This document shows, piece by piece, positions 21,126-34,200 of a DNA stretch of 64,000 nt. A program made the translations under genes and the position numbers. The notes under the pieces are model-generated. The model was not told where the DNA came from and did not search any database. It was given only the letters and a program-made list of their open reading frames with translations. The stretch is from the NCBI GenBank assembly GCA_022414725.1, contig CM039463.1:23553042-23617041 (forward strand), in the 5' to 3' direction. The DNA is from Microglena sp. YARC (Eukaryota; Chlorophyta; Chlorophyceae; Chlamydomonadales; Chlamydomonadaceae). How positions within the stretch are numbered: the first letter of the stretch is position 1; every line of letters begins with the position of its first letter.

Positions 21126-22343
21126 CGTGCTGCTCAGGATAGAGCAGACCAGTGTTTTTCTTTCAAGAATTACCATTGGATTGGATGGTTACATCTTTTT
21201 TAAGCCAACTCAGGGCTGATCTCCGTCTTCCATTTCCAATTCTCCCCATGCGATACCCACAGAAACCACAATGACTATGTATGCGACTCGTAATATTTTT
21301 GATTTGTATTTCCCCTCATTTTGTATCCTTCGTGTGAAATCATAAACAGCTGTGATATGAGCTGATGCGCGCCTTGTGGAGATTTAGGGATTACATCACA
21401 CTGTACATCATGTAACATTATTATGAACGTTGTGCAGTTCTAGCTGCCTTCCTTGTGTCTTCAGAAGCCCTGAACCTGGTTATATGAACATTGTTGCGAG
21501 GGGTGCTGCAATTCAGTGATGTAACCCCTTCAAAGCTTAAAATGCTAGTCAAAGGGTAGCTATTAAAACATGGACCAGGCTGGAATGCAGTATGATGAGA
21601 AATTGAAAAATTGACATGGCCTTGCACTGTCTGCACTTATATACCGGTATACCGGTTGAAAAATGTGAATATGTCAAAGCCCACTATATTATTGCCGCCT
21701 AGGTTTAATTGCTCTGTCCATCTTCCTTGGGCTCACCGTTTGCAGACTACTGTTTCTCTTTTTGCTGCATGTAGCAGATTCTGGTAATCTCCAAATATTG
21801 GCTAGCAGCTGGCTAGAAAGCGCCATGCGTTTTGCATGCAGTATAAACGTGGGTGGTATAAACGCTACCACACCACACTAGAAATTGGACGGGATTGTTA
21901 TAATTATTGTTACACGGTTCTATACGCCAGGTCTGGCGTCTAACCGTCTGCACATTGCAGCGAACAATTGCCCCCCTATGCGAGAACCAAGGAAACCAGG
22001 AGCACGTAAACTTGAACGTGGTTACGTTAGATGACACAAATTATTTGTAATGTTATATGTTGACTTGATGGATCGTGGGCTGTTCCGAGCAGCTCCGAGG
22101 TGTTTTCAGTGGCAATTATTTGTAGCACTGGTATAGCGGTGGCGATTCCCTTCAGCCTGGTTATCTACCCCTGGACTACAATTATCCCCTTTAAATGGAG
22201 CAGCACCCAAACAAAAGAAGAAGGAAGAAACATAACTTGAACTTCGACTTCATTACATGACTCCAGCAAGCAATTTGGTTGCTAAACAATTACAATAGCA
22301 ATCAAATGATCAAAATCAAAGAAGAAGACTACATAACGCTCAC
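21126..22343. other. No gene seen
   Basis: About 1.2 kb of moderately AT-rich sequence with short frames only. It would be the first intron of the TROVE gene if that gene is intact, but no TROVE continuation could be read on the minus strand. Confidence 0.6.
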
Positions 22344-22626
22344 CTTCGGCACAACAGATGAGGAACCTCATCAGCCTGGCCCGGTCATCCACCTCATTAA
22401 CGTAGCCACCCGCGTGGTTCCCCACCTGTCGCGAGTCTAGCGGTTGGATCTGAGGGACGAGGGCAGCCAAGACTAACTCAGACTCCGGCGTACAGAGTTT
22501 GGCGGGGCATGTCGCTCGGGGGGTAGGTAAGCTCGGGTGAACCTCAGGTTCGCCCAGGGTGTGCTGGACTGAGTTCGGGAGGTTAGGGACGGGGTAGATA
22601 GATTCGTGTTCGGGTTCGTGAGTGTT
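22344..22626 (-). CDS. Isolated exon with the N-terminus of a TROVE (Ro60-like) domain
   Basis: Ro60-type TROVE proteins are ring-shaped binders of misfolded RNA and Y RNA. The frame is open from an in-frame stop at 22627-22629 to a donor (GCCGAAG|GTGAGC). Its end reads QPLDSRQVGNHAGGYV followed by NEVDDRARLMRFLICCAEG, matching the Ro60 start (Q-P-L, GGYV, D-RL-RFL, EG). No in-frame ATG is present, so a 5' exon is missing, and I found no continuation of the domain in the 2.2 kb downstream, which is dispersed repeat and the convergent deubiquitinase gene. Either a truncated gene or one with very long introns. Family match is good; gene integrity is doubtful. Confidence 0.6.
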
Positions 22627-22639
22627 TCAGAGAGATCGA

Positions 22640-24140
22640 GTGCGTAGACTGTTGTGTTTGGTGAAGCTGACGCAGGTACTTATTTATATCCACCTGTCCG
22701 TTGGGTATCTGCCCGGCAACTTCCCCTGCTCGTAGGCCTGGAAGCTTGCGGGTGGTCCTCGCCTAATTTCCGCCTCGCCAGAGTCACAGGAGTCCAGACA
22801 CAGGAGTCGAGGAGGCAGAAGCAGGGGCCCTTGAAGCAGAAGGGACCAGAGGCGACCAGATGAGAGGGAAGCAGGAGGTTTGCCCCGAAGTCAAAAACTT
22901 TCTGTCTAGTCCCTTGCGGGCTGCACAGACCAATTCTGAGAGAGAGTTGTTTGTTTAGGCGTGCGGGCTTGGGCGCAATCCTCAGTAGCACATGCCTCCA
23001 TGCCATTGGCTGTTTCACAAAAGCGCTTTAGGATGTGCCCAGCCACACAGTGTCTCATCATTGAGAGCTTCACACTATTTGTACAGTCAACATCATCAGA
23101 TTTGGTCGCGTTTACATTTTCGGTAATACTTGTTTTTACTGCGGAAGACGGCGAGCAGCCAAACTGCTGGGTGAAGCTATGCAACCAAGTTCAAGTACTT
23201 GAACTTCAGACCAAACGAGTATGGAGGGTTAGAACTACAGAGAGAGACCCTGCCCCCCCCCTCCCCCCCCCCCCCCCCCTGGGCAGAAGTTTGTTTTTAA
23301 GTTGCGAAAGGTATTTCACCCCAGGAGGTGGGTCTCCCGACACTAACCAGCGACACTGAGGATTCAGTTTAAATGGCGTTGCCACTCCTACAAAATATGA
23401 GGTGGATCTCTCCCCAATAGCATCTATGAAGTGGTGTTAAGTAGAGGAACACCTCAGTTCCACTCCCATGTCATGAACACAAAATCCTACAAAGCGCTTC
23501 AAAGTTGCTGATAAGTACCTAATATTATGAAAATGCCAGTTTTTGCCCTCATCACCCACCCATTCAACTTCGTTGGAGGCCCATTACTTTTTTCAACAAG
23601 GTCCAATAAAGAAATGAGACCTGATTATTGATGTTCTCTCTGAGCTCTACACAATCGGACGAGGGGGTCTTTTTTTGTTTGAAATTGCCCCCCCCCCCCC
23701 CCCCCCCCCCCCCCCATGGTGTCCTATAAAAATACGGATATCCAGCAGTGACCTTTCACATTGTGAAAGGCCGTTGCTCGTTGTCCATTATTGGTGTCAA
23801 CGTTATCAAGGTCAGGACACGCTAGCATTCCCCCTCCTCCTCCTCCTCCTCCTCCTAGCATCACATTATCATTGTCATCATTATCTGTCATGGTATAATG
23901 TGATGTTCAGTTGGTGGCATGGTATAATGACCACCATGGCATTGGCATTAGCAAAGTCACGACTGGTCCGTGTTCCATTGGCAGTCATCCCCATGACCAG
24001 GCTTTTATTTTCAGCTATGAAGTGCAGCTTCTAGGCAGCTCCCCTGGCTTGCTACCCAGGGAACCTTATTACTAAGTAGTGCATCTGGAAGCTGACAGAA
24101 TCATCTTTGCGGAAATGTTGACATCTTGTGGCTTAGATCA
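22640..24140. other. No gene seen; dispersed fragments and poly-C tracts
   Basis: Contains GCGAGCAGCC...CCAAGTTCAAG sequence (23150-23210) shared with 44820-44890, two long poly-C tracts (23250, 23690) and a CTC-repeat. The open frame at 22961-23359 has no recognisable motif. Confidence 0.55.
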
Positions 24141-24289
24141 TTGGCTGGCTCAGGGAGCTGCCCGGAAGCTGCTGCTCGTAGCATAAAAGAGAAACTATGA
24201 CCCCAAAACGTAGCTGGTAGCTGGAAAAAAACTATGATCCCAAAACGTAGCTAGTAGCTGAAAAGAGAAAGTATGATCCCCATTACCAG

Positions 24290-25060
24290 GATTTACTTCC
24301 AAGTAACCTCGTCCTCATACATCAGTATCTAAGACGAACCGTGTCAGCATACGCTGTGGTACGTGTTACGTAGGTCCAGGCACCATGGGCAGTCATCTCC
24401 ATTGCCAGGATTTACTTCCAACCTTGTCCTCATACTTCAGTAAAGAAGACGAACCGTGTAAGCGTTCGCTATGGTTTACCAGTATTTACTTCCATGTAAC
24501 CTTGTCCTCATACTTCAGTAAAAAAGACGAAGAGCACGAAGAGCACATCCGCATAGTCCTCCAACGATTGGGAGACAATCTCGAATGACCCCATGGAAGC
24601 TATGAGACTGTTTTGGGGACGTCCGAATCGTGTAAGCGCACGTTGTGGTACGCTTACACAATTCGAACATTGTGGTGCGCGTTACGCAGGTCCAGGGACC
24701 ATGGGCAGTCATCTTCATGATCAGGATTAACTTCCAATTTAACTTGTCCGCATACTTCAGTAAATAAGACAAAGAGCACGAAGAGCACATCCGCAGATCC
24801 CTCCAACGATTGGGAGAACATCTCGAATAACCCCATGGCTGTTTTGGGGACGTTTGAATCGTGTAAGCGCACGTTGTGGATTTAGAGGGATTTGTTAATC
24901 CTCCCATGCCTGGCTGCAGCAGCTTGAAGCCTCATTGGATTGCCCTTGAAGCCGAATCGTGTAAGCATACGCTGTGGTACGTGTTACGTAGGTCCAGGCA
25001 CCATTGGTAGTTATCTCCATTATCAGGATTTACTTCCAAGTAACCTTGTCCTCATAAGGC
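24290..25060 (+). repeat. Tandem copies of a Ty3/gypsy-like RT fragment and neighbouring sequence
   Basis: Units of about 230-300 bp share CCAGGATTTACTTCCA, CTTGTCCTCATACTTCAG and GGTACGTGTTACGTAGG. At 24490-24588 one reads TLSSYFSKKDEEHEEHIRIV then LQRLGDNLE, like the stretch after the YxDD motif of Ty3/gypsy RT (YSK..EEH..H...VL..L). A second damaged copy is at 24730-24830. Too short for certainty. Confidence 0.5.
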
Positions 25061-25064
25061 TTTC

Positions 25065-25930
25065 GGGTTCCACGGTATGCGCCCATACGGTCACTCATTC
25101 CAACAGTCAGCACACCCAGGCACCTGCATGAGTCCAACAGTTGCTTTGTAAGGACTTGTGTTTGATTGATTCAATAAAAACATACGGTCACTCACTCCAA
25201 CAGTTGGTTTGTAAGGAATTGTGTTTGATTGACTACATAAAAACGTACGGGCACTCATTCCAACAGTTGTTTTGCAAGGATTTTTGTTTGATTGACTGAA
25301 TTAAAACATATGGCCACTCATTCCAACAGTCAGCACACCCACGCACCTGCATGAGTCCAACAGTTGTTTTGTGAGGAATTGTGTTTGATTGCAGTTGATT
25401 GACTAAAAAAAACATACGGTCACTCATTCCAATAGTTGTTTTGCAAGCAATTGTTTTTGCTTAAATAAATAAAAACATGCGGTCACTCATTCCAACAGTC
25501 AGCACACCCAGGCACCTGCACGAGTCCAACATTTGTTGTGTAAGGAATTGTGTTTGATTGACGAAATTAAAACATACGATCACTCATGCCAACAGTTGTT
25601 TTGTAAGGAATTGTGTTTGATTGACTAAATTAAAACATCCGGTCACACACTCCGACATACAGCACACCCAGGCTCCTGCATTAGTCCAACAGTTGTTTTT
25701 GTAAGGAATTGTGTTTGATTGACTAAATAAAAACATGCGGTCACTCATTCCGACAGTCAGCACACCCAGGCTCCTGCATTAGTCCAACAGTTGTTTTTGT
25801 AAGGAATTGTGTTTGATTGACTAAATAAAAACATGCGGTCACTCATTCTGACAGTCAGCACACCCAGGCACCTGTATGAGTCAGACCATTTGTATAAAGG
25901 ATTTTGTTGGATTGATTCAATTAAAACCAA
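25065..25930. repeat. Satellite-like array with GTCACTCATTCCAACAG units
   Basis: About ten units combining TGTAAGGAATTGTGTTTGAT, AAAACATACGGTCACTC and an optional CAGCACACCCAGGCACCTGC block. Some units have both blocks, some one. Non-coding. Confidence 0.85.
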
Positions 25931-26699
25931 GGTTGGATCGGGTTGGATAATAAATAGTTTTTAACGGCAAAACACGTATACTAATTAATATAATGCAATA
26001 GTCCAAAAGATAAGGGGCCTGCAAGAGCCCAACAGTTTTGTTTTTATTTTTGTATACTTATTAATATCATGCATGAGTCCAATAGACAAGGGACCTGCAT
26101 GGGTCCAACTGGTTCGAAAACTGGTAACTCATTTGGGCTTCTCATTGGGCTCCTGTGGGACATTAAAAAAGGACATAAACAAATCAAACCAAACAAAATC
26201 AGAAGATATGCACATAGACTACACCTGCACTGGGATGTCAAGATTATACTGGTTCCCAAGATTATCAGGCGATATATCATATGATATTGGGAGGGGGGGG
26301 AATACCTATACAGACGGGGTCGACAAGTTGAAATATTTATGAAGGGGGTGGGTGGGCCCGACCCCACGAAATCAACTGCAGGTTACCTCGTCTGACAGCA
26401 AATGATCTCCTCTTTCACATTACATCAGTAAAGACCCGTAATATTGAGTAACCAGAGAAAATATTAAATTTCAGCTTCATACAGCCAGCCAAGTTAGGTG
26501 GTCTCATTGGAGTGCTAAAAATCAATCAAGATCGTTCTTTATAATTAGTTCACTGAGATATATGACATAGTTCACCGGGCATATTGTATATCTTTAGATA
26601 TGGAAACTTAAGATGGCAAGTCGAGTTGAAGGTGGTCAACTTGCCTTCTGAGAGTCGTTGTGAACCCCTAGAGCGAGTATCCCTCGTCCAGCCTCGACC

Positions 26700-26935
26700 C
26701 ACATGGTCACGGGGAGGTGGGAGGGTAGGAGTGGGAGGGGGGGGGGGGGGGGGGGGGGGGGGAGGGGTGTGCGGGTGGGTGGGAGGGTAGAAGAGGGAGG
26801 GGTGGGGAGAGGGTGGGGAAGGGGTGTGGGTGGGAGGGTAGGATTGGAAGGGTGGGCGTTAGGGTGGGAGGGTAGGAGTGGCAGGGTGGTGGTAGGGTGG
26901 TAGGGGGAGGGGGGAGGGGGAGGACACCCCTACAT
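26700..26935. repeat. G-rich low-complexity tract
   Basis: GGGAGGGTAGGAGTGG units and a poly-G run of more than 20 near 26740. Nothing coding supported. Confidence 0.85.
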
Positions 26936-27129
26936 GCAATGCACGACAGTGCCAATGGACTTGCCTCACCGAGACGCTTCGATCTGTCGATGTCCGAAGT
27001 GAAACGACTCACTCAGTAAAAAGTTAGAAATACCTGGAAAACGTTGAAAAGGGTCTGTGGGGTGGGGTGGGGGATGGGGGCAGAAAAGGTCCTCAAGATT
27101 TGACCACATTTCCGGGATCGATCGCTTAC

Positions 27130-27644
27130 ACCCTCATATAACCGCTACCATTTCCTGACACCCGCACACCAATTCTATCGGATTTTTTATGGCGTTTCGT
27201 ATCCTCCTGGTATATCATACTATGTACCCATACGATATTGTACTTGACAACCCTGCAGCATTCTTCTGGTGGTACATCTGGTTGAGCTGTCATACGAAAA
27301 GTAGCTGAAATATCTGTGTCACTAATAGTATGCATGCCGATAAGAACAAGTCCTAAGACAAGCCTACTCCACAACATTGAGGAGGGGTCCTCCAACAAAT
27401 CCTCAGAAACAAGTCCTATGCAGCGCAGCAAGTGACGCGGAAAATTGGCGGAGTGTGTTGGCTACGGAACAACAGGTGGCAACGGACTGTAGCTAACTGA
27501 AGCTGGTAAGTTGTGAGACAGTTGGCTGACAAGTCAGGCTTCAAAGTTTTGGTCGGTCGGTCAGTCGCACGGACAAACGGGGTAACCCTGGGGGCTCCCG
27601 CCCCCTTGAAGAGTGGGCTCCGCCCAAAATAAAAGAAATATTGC

Positions 27645-27660
<16 letters not shown>
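27130..27660. repeat. Dispersed repeat D, split by a GCGTCGC element
   Basis: CAAGTCCTAAGACAAGCC, TCCACAACATTGAGGAGG and, after the insertion, ATATTGCAGCAAGCAAGC match 59505-59605 (CAAGACAAGCCCTCTCCACA, ATATTGCAGCAAGCAAGC). There the two halves are continuous, showing that 27415-27633 is an insertion. Confidence 0.75.
27415..27633 (-). mobile_element. GCGTCGC-hairpin element, copy 5
   Basis: TATGCAGCGCAGCAAGTGACG to GGGCTCCGCCCAAAATAAAA; the hairpin is slightly damaged. Inserted in dispersed repeat D. Confidence 0.8.
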
Positions 27661-27682
<22 letters not shown>

Positions 27683-27884
27683 ATAATAACTAGTCACATG
27701 TGCTGTCACATAGTATGAAAATCCAATATTCGTTTCACCCCTTGCACACGGTGCACAGGCTATCTTATCATATACTACTAGCAGCTCCCCCACCCACCCA
27801 CCCACCCACAAAAAAAGTAGCTCCAGAAGAATCTAACGTGGCAATTGCAAAAAAATAGGGTGCTGAAGTTAGCCCTATATACGT

Positions 27885-28174
27885 CGGGACCGGCATATCA
27901 TACCATGTTGACCAAAGGCGAGTATGATATCATCCAAACTGCATTATTTGATATTGTGTATAAATAGCAACTTGGCCAAAGGCAATATGATATCATATGA
28001 TGACATGAAATCATACGTTTTTGTAAATTAATGGTAACTTTAGCCTAGTCAGACTTCCGTCATCATATGATATCATATGATATCATACAAACTGCGTCAT
28101 ATGATTTTGTATATAATTGGTAACTTTAGCCTGGCCAGACTGCCGGCATCATACGATATCATATTGCCTTTCCC
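27885..28174. mobile_element. TAGGGA..TCCCTA MITE, copy 2, with internal duplication
   Basis: CGGGACCGGCATATCATA to CATATTGCCTTTCCC; the central GGTAACTTTAGCCT block occurs twice, so the copy is 290 bp rather than 116-180. Confidence 0.7.
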
Positions 28175-28549
28175 AGCTTCTTAGCCCTCAGCTATTAATA
28201 TGGGGGGTGGGGTGGGGGGTGGAGGGGGATGGGGGGTGGGGGGGCAGAAAAAGGTCCCCAGAATTTCATCAGATTTTCGGGATGGACCGCTGATATCATA
28301 TTGCCTTTCCCAACTTGTTAGCCCTCAGCTACCAGTGAACTGAGCAAAACATTCCCATTTCTGAGCCCTCTGAACATTCTAACTTTCCTGTTAGCAAATG
28401 AATGTTCATTTCTAACTTTCACATGATTTCTAACTTTCCTGTTAGCAAAAGAATGTTCATTTCTAACTTTCATGTTAGAAAATGAATGTTTAGGTTACTT
28501 TTTAAGTTAGCAATCATTTTCATTTTTTAGCCCTCAGCTACCACTGAAC

Positions 28550-28720
28550 AGAGCAAAACAAGACGCACCTGTCTTCAGCTGATTTTTTTGGTTTGGAAAT
28601 GTTTTCGAGATGAACCATATTTCGGGAGCTAGTCCTGATTTGACGAGGTCACTTTTATCTATGAAATGCCCTACACTGAACAGAGCAAAACAAGACACAC
28701 CTGTCTTCAGCCGTTTTTTT
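28550..28720 (-). repeat. Two donor echoes of nitroreductase exon 5
   Basis: AACAAGACGCACCTGTCTTC at 28560 and the near-identical AACAAGACACACCTGTCTTC at 28688 copy the exon 5 end (reverse: AGCTGAAGACAG|GTGCGTC; true donor at 30027) with TGAACAGAGCAAAAC intron sequence. Confidence 0.75.
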
Positions 28721-28887
28721 TATATTTTCAAGACGAGGTGAATCATATTCCCGTAGCTGGTCCCGATTTGACGAGATCACTTTTGTGTCATGGATATTTT
28801 TTTCAAATAAAAAAGAGGAAATCTCGAGGGGGGGCAAGAATAAAGTTGGCAGACCGCATGTTCGGAAGTTGTTATATTGACCCTGGA

Positions 28888-28918
<31 letters not shown>

Positions 28919-29293
28919 CCTCCTTTGAGACCTCATATCTGAACACCCAGACAGTATAACATAGTGAAAGGGGGGTCCATGAGCATCATCTCGTCAAGGC
29001 CTTTCCAACCATATAACAAAAAGATACAAATATCAAGTTTGGACAAAGTTATTTAGATTTCAGTATTTTTATAACTTTCTTGAGCGCTCGGCAGTCGTCC
29101 TCACCCTTGGAGGAGATCACTAAGGTAAGTAAAGGACTGAAGGCCCTATTTATCTGTCAACCGTATCTAACTTTATCATCATCATTATCATGGCTTAATC
29201 GACTCAACTTGTATTCTGGAGCCTGATGGTCTGCTCGGGTGGGTTGTGTGTGTCTGGGGTGCGTGTGTGGTGGTGGAGGTGGTGTGTGTGTGT

Positions 29294-29326
<33 letters not shown>

Positions 29327-30000
29327 CCACTACTTAAGGAACCTCGTAGGGACCAGAGTTCAGAACGCGCATCCAAACGCGTTGCGCGCGCGCCTTTTTC
29401 GCCGCCAACTGCCGCTCGTGCGAAGCTGGGCGCGAAGGTCTGGGTGACGTCCAGCCTGGCGTCCAGCCTGGATGTACCTTCCAGGAGATCCACCTATTAC
29501 ACCCTGCGTGTAACTTACTAACGAATGCAGATTCGCACTCCTCTCGTCGAGACGTACTCATTGGTGTACCTCACGCTCGAAAATTCGCACTGGCAAGAAA
29601 GTTACACGAGGTACAAATAAAATTGGGAAAACGGTCGGACCCCCCCTCCCCCCCCCCCCCCCTCGTATCTCGGCCGCCCGTGGGTGTATCGACATGATTT
29701 TTTTTGTATCGACTATTGCTCGCGGTTCTCTATCCATATCGAACATGCGGTACGAAATCTTTTTCCTTGCCCCCCCCTCGGGAAATCTTATTCCTTTTTA
29801 TTGTATTCCTCCCTATTTTCCATCCAGAACAGGATCCTTATTCCGATTTGGGTCGATTTGGGTCATTTTTAGTCAACTTCAGGTTTAAAAAAAAATGCAG
29901 GTTTCTTATTCCAGCAATTTTGGCCAAAACGGGGTCTCGTATTCCGATTGGAATGTATTCCGGAAAAAATATCCCTGGTTTTGTCTATGAAACGCCCTAC
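28720..30000. other. No gene seen; long poly-C/poly-G tracts
   Basis: Pure C or G runs near 28890, 29300 and 29650 separate short unrecognised frames. The GC-rich, charged frame at 29334-29561 (minus) has no family signature. One donor-like AAG|GTAAGT at 29124 (plus) has no supporting exon. Confidence 0.5.
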
Positions 30001-30026
30001 ACAGAACTGAGCAAAACAAGACGCAC

Positions 30027-30130
30027 CTGTCTTCAGCTGACAGACCCAGGAAGTCCTTCATTTGAGTCGAGTCTCTTGCAAGCTCTTGCCAGCTAGACCA
30101 GTAGGAGGCCACACCTAGGGAGGGACAAGT

Positions 30131-30173
<43 letters not shown>

Positions 30174-31189
30174 GTGGAGGGGGCTTTTTTGTTAACAAAA
30201 AGGATTTCTACCTCAAAGGCTGGGTCTCTATGTGCTAGCCCTAGACTCAAGGGTTGTTTTCATTTGATTGGCGGGACAGGGGAATAGGGTGTCAGGAGAA
30301 CAGGACCTAGGAGTAGGGACCGGCAAATCATATGTTGTTGACAAAAGGCGAGTATGGTATCATATAATATCATACAAATTGCATCATATGATATTGTATA
30401 TAAATGGTTACATTGGCCTAGTCAGATTGCCGGCATAATATGAGATCATATAATGACATGATATCATATGATATCATGTTGCCGTTCCCTACACCTAGGG
30501 AGGTGGGGGGAAGTTAGCCTCCACTGAAGTTTAGGGGGGGTTAGGAGGTTCAGAGTTCAGGGTATAGTGGTTTGGCTTTTGATTACAAGGTTTAGGTGGT
30601 TGTAGGGTTTAGGGTTTAGGGTTTATTGTACAGGTGGGTGTAGGGTTTAGGTAAGTGGGGCTCACTTAAGTGGGAGCTACCTTCCCCCGACCCACCTAGG
30701 GAGGTTGCACATAGCGACATGTTTTGTACTGCCGCCCCCACACTACAAAGATCTTCCCACTCTGGGTTGCGCTTGCCACTCTTGGCAGTCACGACCTTCT
30801 TCATACATATGGCGATGTAGCAAGAGACCAGAGGCCACGTCTTCTCCCACTTCATCACTAGCTTTGCCACGGTGGCTTGTGCCTGCGACTCTGGAAGCTT
30901 CATGCCTAACAGGTCGATGGTCAAGTCCTCAAAACGAAGCTTGGCATCCCCCTCCAGAACCACGAACCTGATGGGAGGCAACATAGCCAGCTCATGTCAT
31001 TAAATTAAATTTAAATAAATAATTGTACCCCTGGTTCCCAACTGTTCTATGGTCAGGTCCTCAAAACGAAGCTTGGTGTCCCCCTCCAGAACCACGAACC
31101 TGGTGGGAGGCAACATAGCCAGCTCATGTTATCAGAATAAATAAACAAATAAATAAATAAACAGATAAATAAATAAATAAATAGATATA

Positions 31190-31252
<63 letters not shown>

Positions 31253-34200
31253 ATAGTAGCCCAAGTTCCCAACAGGTCGATGGTCAGGTCCTCAAAACGA
31301 AGCTTGGCGTCTCCCTCCACAACCACGAACCTGACGGGAGGCAACATAGACAGCTCATGTTATCAGAATACATAAATAAATAAATAAATACATAAATAAA
31401 TAAATAAATAAATAGATAAATAAATAAATAAATAGAGAAATAAATAGAGAAATAAATAAATAGTAGCCCAAGTTCCCAACAGGTCGATGGTCAGGTCCTC
31501 AAAACGAAGCTTGGCGTTCCCCTCCAGAACCACAAACCTGACGGGAGGCAACATAGACAGCTCATGTTATCAAATTCAAATAAATAAATAAATAGTTTTG
31601 AAACCGATTAGCGGAAACTGTGACTGTGACTGTGAAACCCATTAGCGGAAACTGGACTCGGGATGCCGCGACGCTAGGCTTTGCAATGATCATCACTTCG
31701 CGCAATCTGAGTTGAAATGGTCCCCCCTCAACTTAAACCTGCCGAATTCTCCACCCCCCTCCTTCTCCCAAATGATCAACAACAACTGTCGGCGAGCAAG
31801 CATCTAGAGTCCGGATGAACGTCGCCCCAAGCAAGTTCAGGGGCGACCCATCTGGAGAGTGACGGGGGAAGTTGAAGCGCCCCCAGTCGATGCATGCGAA
31901 CTGAACCTCACACACAACAAATCCAAATCTGGGAACTTGACAGATCACTCTAACAAAATAATATCCTACCCTATCAATGCACACTTTGGCAAAACGGATC
32001 ATCAAAAAGGCCCCGTTGCGGGGGACTGCCGCACCACCAACCAAGCGTTTGTCGTCAAACAGAATCAAACAAACTATACCACCATCTTTCTCAACTCTCG
32101 CTACTCTTACGCTGATACCTACCTTGCCCTCGCTGGCCACCTTGCCCACGCTGGCCACCTTGCCCTCGCTGGCTACCTTGCCCTCGCTGGCCACCTTGCT
32201 ATTCTGCCTACCACGGCACCTCTTAATATCGCCCGTCATGGTGCAGGTGAAAATCCTGATGAATCGAATAGATTCAAGAGAATTGAGCCAGAGGGCCTTT
32301 CTCCTTGTCACTTGAAAACTGACACCGACCTCTCTTATCTTACAGAACTCAATGGCCTCCCGCTACGTATCCTTTCTCGGGGAATCGAGATCGGTCCTGC
32401 CATCCTCCACCATTCAAACAGAAGACAGTGTGAGTTGGCCCTACGGGGAGGCAGACCTAAGGGGAGGACCAGACACTCCCCCACTAACAGTACCCACTAC
32501 TGGGAACCCCAAATAGCCTCTCACTGCCAGATTCATGCTTTTAACACTTATCTTGGGTTCAGAGCACTAGATCTTTATAAAGTCTTGGAATTCTCTGTAA
32601 AACTGAACACCCATGTTAGAGCTTCCACTCAGCAGCACTGGACCTTAGATGGAAACTACTTCCACAGCTCCACTGGCAACTATACAGTCCCTCTCATCAA
32701 CTTCTACCTTGCCACAAAAAAATCCCACCTTGGCTACATAACCGGCCACCAAAACTCCCGGACATACATTCCACACTACACCCCAGCAACCACAGAGACT
32801 TCAGAAAATTACTCTGCAGGCATACTGCTTGGCAGCTCACGAGAGCAAGTCCTGCAACGTATCCCCCCTCATTGCTCCCGCTTCATGCTCCACTACAATG
32901 CTGGATATGGACATGCAAAGACTCTCAAGTTGCACAATGGTGAGTGGTGGGACTTAGACTCTGAGAACATGCAGGGCCCCAAGCGCCTACACTCCTCTGA
33001 CTGGCAACACCTTCAGGGCCACATCTATGTGCTAACACACACAAACACTCTCCTTTCAAGCGCACCCCTTCCAGCCTGAACTCTATTACAAGCCTAACAA
33101 TCACACCACCACTACTGACCCTGAACCTGAACCTGAACCTGAGCCTGAGCCTGAACCCGAGCCTACACATGATCTTGCACGGGCAGCCTCTATAGCTCTG
33201 GTATCTACAGACGAGGAACCCTCACCCAAACGGAAAAAAACCCGCACTTCCAGACGCCAGGCCCCCACCTCTCGCAATAAATCCCCCACAACTAAATCTC
33301 ACTCACCAACACAACCTCAAACTGACAACACTCAATCACATGCAACAACCTTACCCACTCCTAGCAGACCTGTCATTCCTGATGGCCGCAGGATGCGACA
33401 GAGTAGGATTTTTGGAGCAGGCTCACCCACCAAGAAACCTACACTGCCCAGACCTACCAAACCCCTCCCCCCCCACTAAACGAACCAAGACAGATCATAC
33501 CACCTTACACCCTGTCTTTCAGCAACAAACTATAATTCACACTACTAACACCACCACTGTCAACTGCCGAGGCATAGGATCCTCCTGGGAAATGATCTAT
33601 GATCACATTCGGACCAACAAAAAATGACATTGTTATTTTAAATGAAACTAAACTCACTTCCAATAGGAAAAGTATCATGAACATGATTAAAAAAAGACAT
33701 GCCAGACTACCACTTTCACCACAGCAGCAAAACCATCCAACAAGCTACTAACGCTAACAACACTATTACCCACTCAGCTGGTGTCATCACCCTTATTAAG
33801 AAAACACTAACTACTCATCCCACTAATCATGAGATTCCTACCGAAATAGCTGGCCACCTCACACACCAAACTATTAACAACACCACACATATCTTGGGTG
33901 TCTATATGCCATGCAATGACCCCATCAAACGTGCTGCAATTTACAATCACATCCATTATATTATCTCTAAAAACCCCACTCACCAATACATAGCAGGGGG
34001 CGACTGGAACGCTGCCTACTATCCCCACAGACAGGAGCAGCACAACCAGTCACCCAGAAGACTACACCCACCAGCAACACTTAAGTAAGTACTTAATTAA
34101 ACTCCAACCATCTCCACGTCCTCACACTTACTACACTTACACAGACAACCATCCCTATAGCAGCAGGATTGACGATATCATCCTTATCAACTCCCCTCCA

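Noticed and set aside
30616..30984. Separate gene for the FVVLEG...AVQNM protein
   Set aside because: Motif order, phase and strand show it is exon 4 of the nitroreductase gene whose exons 1-3 lie beyond the LINE.
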